From: Prevotella sp. P6B1
GTDB taxonomy: Bacteria > Bacteroidota > Bacteroidia > Bacteroidales > Bacteroidaceae
Length of the DNA: 64,000 bases
Assembly: GCF_000702825.1 (NCBI RefSeq)
Contig: NZ_JNKF01000001.1
Coordinates: forward strand, 1-64,000
Direction: 5' to 3'
Part shown: positions 61,315 through 64,000 of the stretch, piece after piece
Position numbering within the stretch: the first letter of the stretch is position 1
Layout of the letters: each line of letters opens with the position of its first letter
Position numbers and translations under genes: made by a program
Notes under the pieces: generated by a model
The model's database searches: none
The model's input: only the letters and a program-made list of their open reading frames with translations
Told to the model about the DNA's origin: nothing

Positions 61315-61380
61315 TTACTTTTGCTTTACATTTATCAGACACATAAACGGCCCGAAACCAAACAAGCATTAACTGTAATT

Positions 61381-61418
61381 AACAAAAAAATATCTCCCCA
61401 TACATGGTATGAAGAGAT
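61381..61418 (-). terminator. Terminator after the membrane wHTH gene
   Basis: On the minus strand, stem TATCTCTTCATAC / GTATGGGGAGATA with two G-T pairs, followed by a run of seven T. It contains a third copy of the GGTATGAAGAG sequence found at the receptor promoter. Confidence 0.75.
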
Positions 61419-61436
61419 AAGGTCTTTGTGTGCTAA

Positions 61437-62099
61437 CTATTTTATTTTCAGTTCGTAAGCTTTACCGCGGTCGGCCTCAATCTTTAAGTCGGAATGGGCC
61501 TCGATGATGGGCTTTAGTCGACGGATTAGCGTATAAAGCGTTTCGCTGGCATCATCTTTCTTAGGCCAGAGGGTGTTGCAGATTTCGGTTTTCGACAGAG
61601 TGTGATTGGGTGAACGGAAAAACATCTCCATCAGCTGGTGCTGCATAGGCGTGAGTTTTATCGCGCAGCCTTTGGCATCGATGATATTGCCATCCTGCAA
61701 AGCCAGTCCGCCATATAGTCCGGCGATAGCGGGCCGACGATGATACAGACAGAACATACCCCACAGTAGCACTGCAGTCCAAAGTACCATTGCCGGGCGC
61801 TGATCAGACAATCCGAGAATGGTAGCGCAGGAAACCTGTGGATGCAGCGCGAATCCTTGATGGGTGTCGATGGCAAGCATAGCCTGCCCACGTAGCGCCT
61901 CCATCTGCAGATGACTATTGAATACGGTGATGGTATCGCTGTTGATAACGTCGCTCTTCTGTTCGGCCATAGTCTTGGCCAGAGCTTGGTTCATATCCTG
62001 GGTTACAAGCCACTCAGTGGCCCTATAGCTGGAGAAACTAACGGCGCTCGAAGCCGCAATCAGTGCAAACAGCACCAGTACCATATATTTCTGTTTCAT
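61437..62099 (-). CDS. Membrane-tethered winged-helix transcriptional regulator
   Basis: 220 residues. N-terminal membrane helix (KYMVLVLFALIAASSAVSFS), a periplasmic part (about 25-100), then a second helix (AMVLWTAVLLWGMFCLY). The C-terminal OmpR/CadC-type winged helix spans about 145-220 (LTPMQHQLMEMFFRSPNHTL; ETLYTLIRRLKPIIEAHSDL; DRGKAYELK). It is a one-component membrane regulator that would sense the periplasm and bind DNA from the membrane. OmpR-type winged helices bind direct repeats near 10-11 bp, such as those at 59156-59183. It starts 11 bases after the TraB-like mini-gene. Confidence 0.85.
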   Translation of the reverse strand: MKQKYMVLVLFALIAASSAVSFSSYRATEWLVTQDMNQALAKTMAEQKSDVINSDTITVFNSHLQMEALRGQAMLAIDTHQGFALHPQVSCATILGLSDQRPAMVLWTAVLLWGMFCLYHRRPAIAGLYGGLALQDGNIIDAKGCAIKLTPMQHQLMEMFFRSPNHTLSKTEICNTLWPKKDDASETLYTLIRRLKPIIEAHSDLKIEADRGKAYELKIK

Positions 62100-62110
62100 A
62101 CTCTATACCT

Positions 62111-62317
62111 TTACCGTTTCACTTTTATCTGTTCTACTTTGTAGCCCTCGTTGCGCAGTAGTTGGAGCACGCCTGATGGACCAACCAGTGTGTGTACTGA
62201 CCCCAGGATGTATGAGGGGGCCTTGATTTTCTTGCCGCTGATACGGAACAGGAACTGGGCATTGGCACTAACGGCTACCAACGCAATGGTAAGAGAGAGG
62301 ATGAATCTTTTCGTCAT
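62111..62317 (-). CDS. Mini-protein resembling an internally deleted TraB/GumN family member
   Basis: 68 residues with signal peptide FILSLTIALVAVSANAQ. The next part, FLFRISGKKIKAPSYILGSV then HTL, matches the N-terminal strands and GTxH-like motif of TraB/GumN proteins. It runs directly into VGPSGVLQLLRNEGYKVEQI, which matches their C-terminal segment after the GxxHL motif. About 200 residues between the two are missing, with the frame intact. The start used is ATG 62317, which follows a promoter. It is either a remnant or a new mini-protein, co-transcribed with the membrane wHTH gene. Confidence 0.65.
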   Translation of the reverse strand: MTKRFILSLTIALVAVSANAQFLFRISGKKIKAPSYILGSVHTLVGPSGVLQLLRNEGYKVEQIKVKR

Positions 62318-62357
62318 TGTAGTAATGCTATTATTCAGTATTTTAAGTTTGACAATG

Positions 62358-62365
62358 CAAATGTA
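62358..62365 (-). promoter_or_regulatory. -7 element of the TraB-like / wHTH operon
   Basis: Minus strand TACATTTG, preceded at 19 bases by TTGC (a TTTG-like -33), with a 40-base leader to the ATG at 62317. Confidence 0.55.
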
Positions 62366-62723
62366 GGATAAATAATTCAATCATGCAAGAAAAAAGCCTA
62401 TCTTAACCTAATTATAACATTTGCAATAGGAGTAGGTATTATCTACAGTATTGACAAAAATGAATCATGGACCGCATCACTGCGATCCATGACTGCTCCC
62501 GGGAAATTATGTATCAAAATTAATCATAAATGATTCTAATTATCGATTATATCTTAATGAGTTGATTCTATTGGAGTATGTTTTGTTTGATAATCCTGAT
62601 TTTTTCTGCGAATATACGAAATAATACTATAGGTTGCAAGTTTTATGTGTATTTTTTAAGTTTTTTAAACGCTTTACAAGCTGCAAGAGGGTGGAGTAAT
62701 ATGGTGTAAAATATAAAAAAATA
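62366..62723. other. Gene-poor AT-rich intergenic stretch with one inverted repeat
   Basis: No reading frame of note. An imperfect 12-bp inverted repeat TCATGGACCGCA (62465-62476) / TGCGATCCATGA (62481-62492) with loop TCAC is the only clear structure. It has no T-run and is followed by GCTCCCGGGAAATTATG. The remainder is AT-rich and shows nothing I can name. Confidence 0.6.
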
Positions 62724-62753
62724 AGACCGCAGAACTCTCGTTCTACGGCCTTT
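62724..62753 (-). terminator. Terminator of the 56-aa lipoprotein gene
   Basis: On the minus strand, stem GGCCGTAGAAC / GTTCTGCGGTC (one mismatch), followed by TTATTTTTTT. Confidence 0.8.
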
Positions 62754-62776
62754 TCTCTCAATCGTTCGTAATTGAA

Positions 62777-62947
62777 TTACTGAGCAACTGAATCAGTAGC
62801 TACAGTGTCAACAGCCAGGCTGTCGGCTACGCTATCAGCAACCTCTGCGATAGAGTCAGTGTCCTGTACAGGAGCCTGAGCCTTGTTACCACATGATGCG
62901 AAAGAGATAGCAACTACTGCTACGAACATGAATACTAATTTTTTCAT
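62777..62947 (-). CDS. Small Ala/Val/Asp-rich lipoprotein, 56 aa
   Basis: Starts MKKLVFMFVAVVAISFASCG, with a clear lipobox (FASC, Cys 19). The mature part is only 38 residues of Ala, Val, Asp and Ser (SIAEVADSVADSL; VDTVATDSVAQ), with a repeating DSxA pattern and no hydrophobic core, so it is probably unstructured. The gene has its own -7 element (TAACTTTG, minus, 63001-63008) and a strong terminator, which argues that it is expressed. Small abundant lipoproteins of this type occur in Prevotella; function unknown. Confidence 0.75.
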   Translation of the reverse strand: MKKLVFMFVAVVAISFASCGNKAQAPVQDTDSIAEVADSVADSLAVDTVATDSVAQ

Positions 62948-63000
62948 TTTTTCTAAGCTTTTTAAATCTGTAAAACAATCATTTGTTTATTAAAACGCTG

Positions 63001-63008
63001 CAAAGTTA
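63001..63008 (-). promoter_or_regulatory. -7 element of the 56-aa lipoprotein gene
   Basis: Minus strand TAACTTTG followed by CAGCG; leader of about 50 bases to the start codon. Confidence 0.6.
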
Positions 63009-63177
63009 AGCATAATTTTAATACGACGTATCATTTTTTTCGTTTTTTTTTAGGGTGTTTTTGTAACTTTTTTGCAAATACCTGATAATCAGCAACTTGT
63101 GAAATGTTAAATTTGGTGTATTTTTGGCATGTATCTTAAAAAAGGCTCAAAATGCATGTTTTTTGCAAAAAATGTCG

Positions 63178-63185
63178 TATCTTTG
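63178..63185 (+). promoter_or_regulatory. -7 element of mtaB
   Basis: TATCTTTG followed by TGCCCGC, 30 bases before the start codon. Confidence 0.6.
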
Positions 63186-63214
63186 TGCCCGCAAACAATA
63201 CACCTATTTTATAT

Positions 63215-64000
63215 ATGATAGATACCTCCGCTTTTCAGGGCAAAAAGGCTGCCTATTTTACACTTGGATGTAAGTTGAACTTCTCTGAAACATCAACCTT
63301 TGGTAAGATGCTTCAGGACTTAGGCGTAACTACTGCTCAAAAGGGTGAACATGCAGATATTTGCCTGATTAACACTTGTTCGGTGACCGAAGTGGCTGAT
63401 AAGAAATGCCGCCAGGCCATTCATCGCTTGGTGCGCGAGAATCCCGGAGCTTTTGTTGTGGTCACTGGTTGTTATGCACAGTTGGAGGCCGACGAGGTGG
63501 CCAGGATTGAAGGTGTAAGTCTGGTATTGGGCTCGAACGAAAAGGCTAATCTGATACAATTCCTGTCGGATGCATGGACCTCTGGAGAGGTTAAGTATTT
63601 CCGTCAGAAGACCAAGGATATTACCAGTTTTGCACCAAGTTGCTCAAGGGGTAATCGCACACGCTACTTCCTGAAGGTACAGGATGGCTGTGATTATTTC
63701 TGCACTTACTGCACGATTCCATACGCTCGTGGCTTTTCGCGTAATCCCACGATTGCTTCGTTGGTAGCTCAGGCTGAAGAGGCGGCTGCCGAGGGCGGAA
63801 AGGAGATTGTGTTGACGGGTGTGAACATTGGCGACTTTGGTAAGACCACTGGTGAGAAGTTTATCGACCTGGTTAAGGCGCTCGATGGGGTTGAGGGTAT
63901 TCAGCGTTACCGCATCAGCTCGCTCGAACCCGATTTGATTTCGGATGAGCTCATCGAGTACTGCGCCCAGAGCCGTGCCTTTATGCCGCATTTCCATATT
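63215..64000 (+). CDS. mtaB: tRNA t6A37 methylthiotransferase MtaB, N-terminal 262 codons (runs off the window)
   Basis: The frame is open to the window end. The UPF0004 domain has its three Cys ligands in FTLGCKLNFSE, INTCSVTEVADKKCRQ and VVTGCYAQLE. The radical SAM site is in VQDGCDYFCTYCTIP (CxxxCxxC), followed by ARGFSRNP and VLTGVNIGDFG. The GCKLN (rather than GCQMN) variant and GVNIG favour MtaB over MiaB: it adds a methylthio group to t6A37 of tRNA. The C-terminal TRAM region lies outside the window. Confidence 0.9.
   Translation, partial: MIDTSAFQGKKAAYFTLGCKLNFSETSTFGKMLQDLGVTTAQKGEHADICLINTCSVTEVADKKCRQAIHRLVRENPGAFVVVTGCYAQLEADEVARIEGVSLVLGSNEKANLIQFLSDAWTSGEVKYFRQKTKDITSFAPSCSRGNRTRYFLKVQDGCDYFCTYCTIPYARGFSRNPTIASLVAQAEEAAAEGGKEIVLTGVNIGDFGKTTGEKFIDLVKALDGVEGIQRYRISSLEPDLISDELIEYCAQSRAFMPHFHI

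Noticed and set aside
1-64000. tRNA genes in intergenic regions
   Set aside because: I looked for T-loop and CCA-arm patterns in the gaps and found none; a tRNAscan run would settle it.

Overview
The window looks like chromosomal DNA of a member of the Bacteroidales, most likely Prevotellaceae (Prevotella/Segatella-like). The reasons are: promoters of the Bacteroidetes TTTG / TAnnTTTG type ahead of most operons; few Shine-Dalgarno sequences; a RprX/RprY two-component pair; an EF-G2-type elongation factor paralog; a DUF4348 lipoprotein; ECF sigma/anti-sigma/TonB-receptor organisation; and short dispersed repeats typical of this group. No tRNA, rRNA or CRISPR array was found.

Layout. 1-346: left end of an IS21-family element cut by the window edge, with a regular 23-bp repeat array. 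347-3460 (minus): three-gene operon of a 185-aa unknown protein, a short sigma-70-like factor and an AAA+ ATPase. 3623-7079: Nudix/wHTH regulator, a DUF559-like nuclease-fold protein, and an AT-rich group of small orphan genes. 7230-19295: housekeeping genes (pheS, murB, MBL hydrolase, ruvX, def, thrS, infC-rpmI-rplT) with lipoproteins, a YtxH/holin-like operon, a TPR protein, and a probable small RNA at about 11145-11211.

19478-26306: an envelope cluster. A secreted caspase-fold protease and two upstream proteins share an uncharacterised central module. The two upstream proteins also end in an OmpA-like domain, one with a beta-propeller-like and one with a beta-barrel-like N-terminus. A DUF4384 protein is transcribed divergently. 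26350-28889: SpoIIE-type phosphatase fused to an RsbW-like ATPase domain, plus its STAS partner. 28992-35935: Tex, LolA-like protein, ABC-F ATPase, M13 metallopeptidase.

36055-45063: a five-gene signalling operon behind one strong promoter: zinc-ribbon protein, membrane Ser/Thr kinase, four-module AAA+ ATPase, zinc-ribbon/FHA protein and PP2C phosphatase. With the caspase cluster it is the best candidate here for an undescribed system. 45088-56179: metA, U32 peptidase, a lipoprotein, hemW, EF-G2, rprXY, rpsF-rpsR-rplI.

56291-62317 (minus): a regulatory and envelope region holding a TraB/GumN-like mini-protein, a membrane-tethered wHTH regulator, ECF sigma, anti-sigma, a secreted unknown, and a TonB-type receptor with a lipoprotein. 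The receptor promoter has an 11-bp-spaced direct repeat and an 11-bp inverted repeat. The window ends with a 56-aa lipoprotein and the first 262 codons of mtaB.

All functional assignments come from reading motifs by eye; no database search was run.
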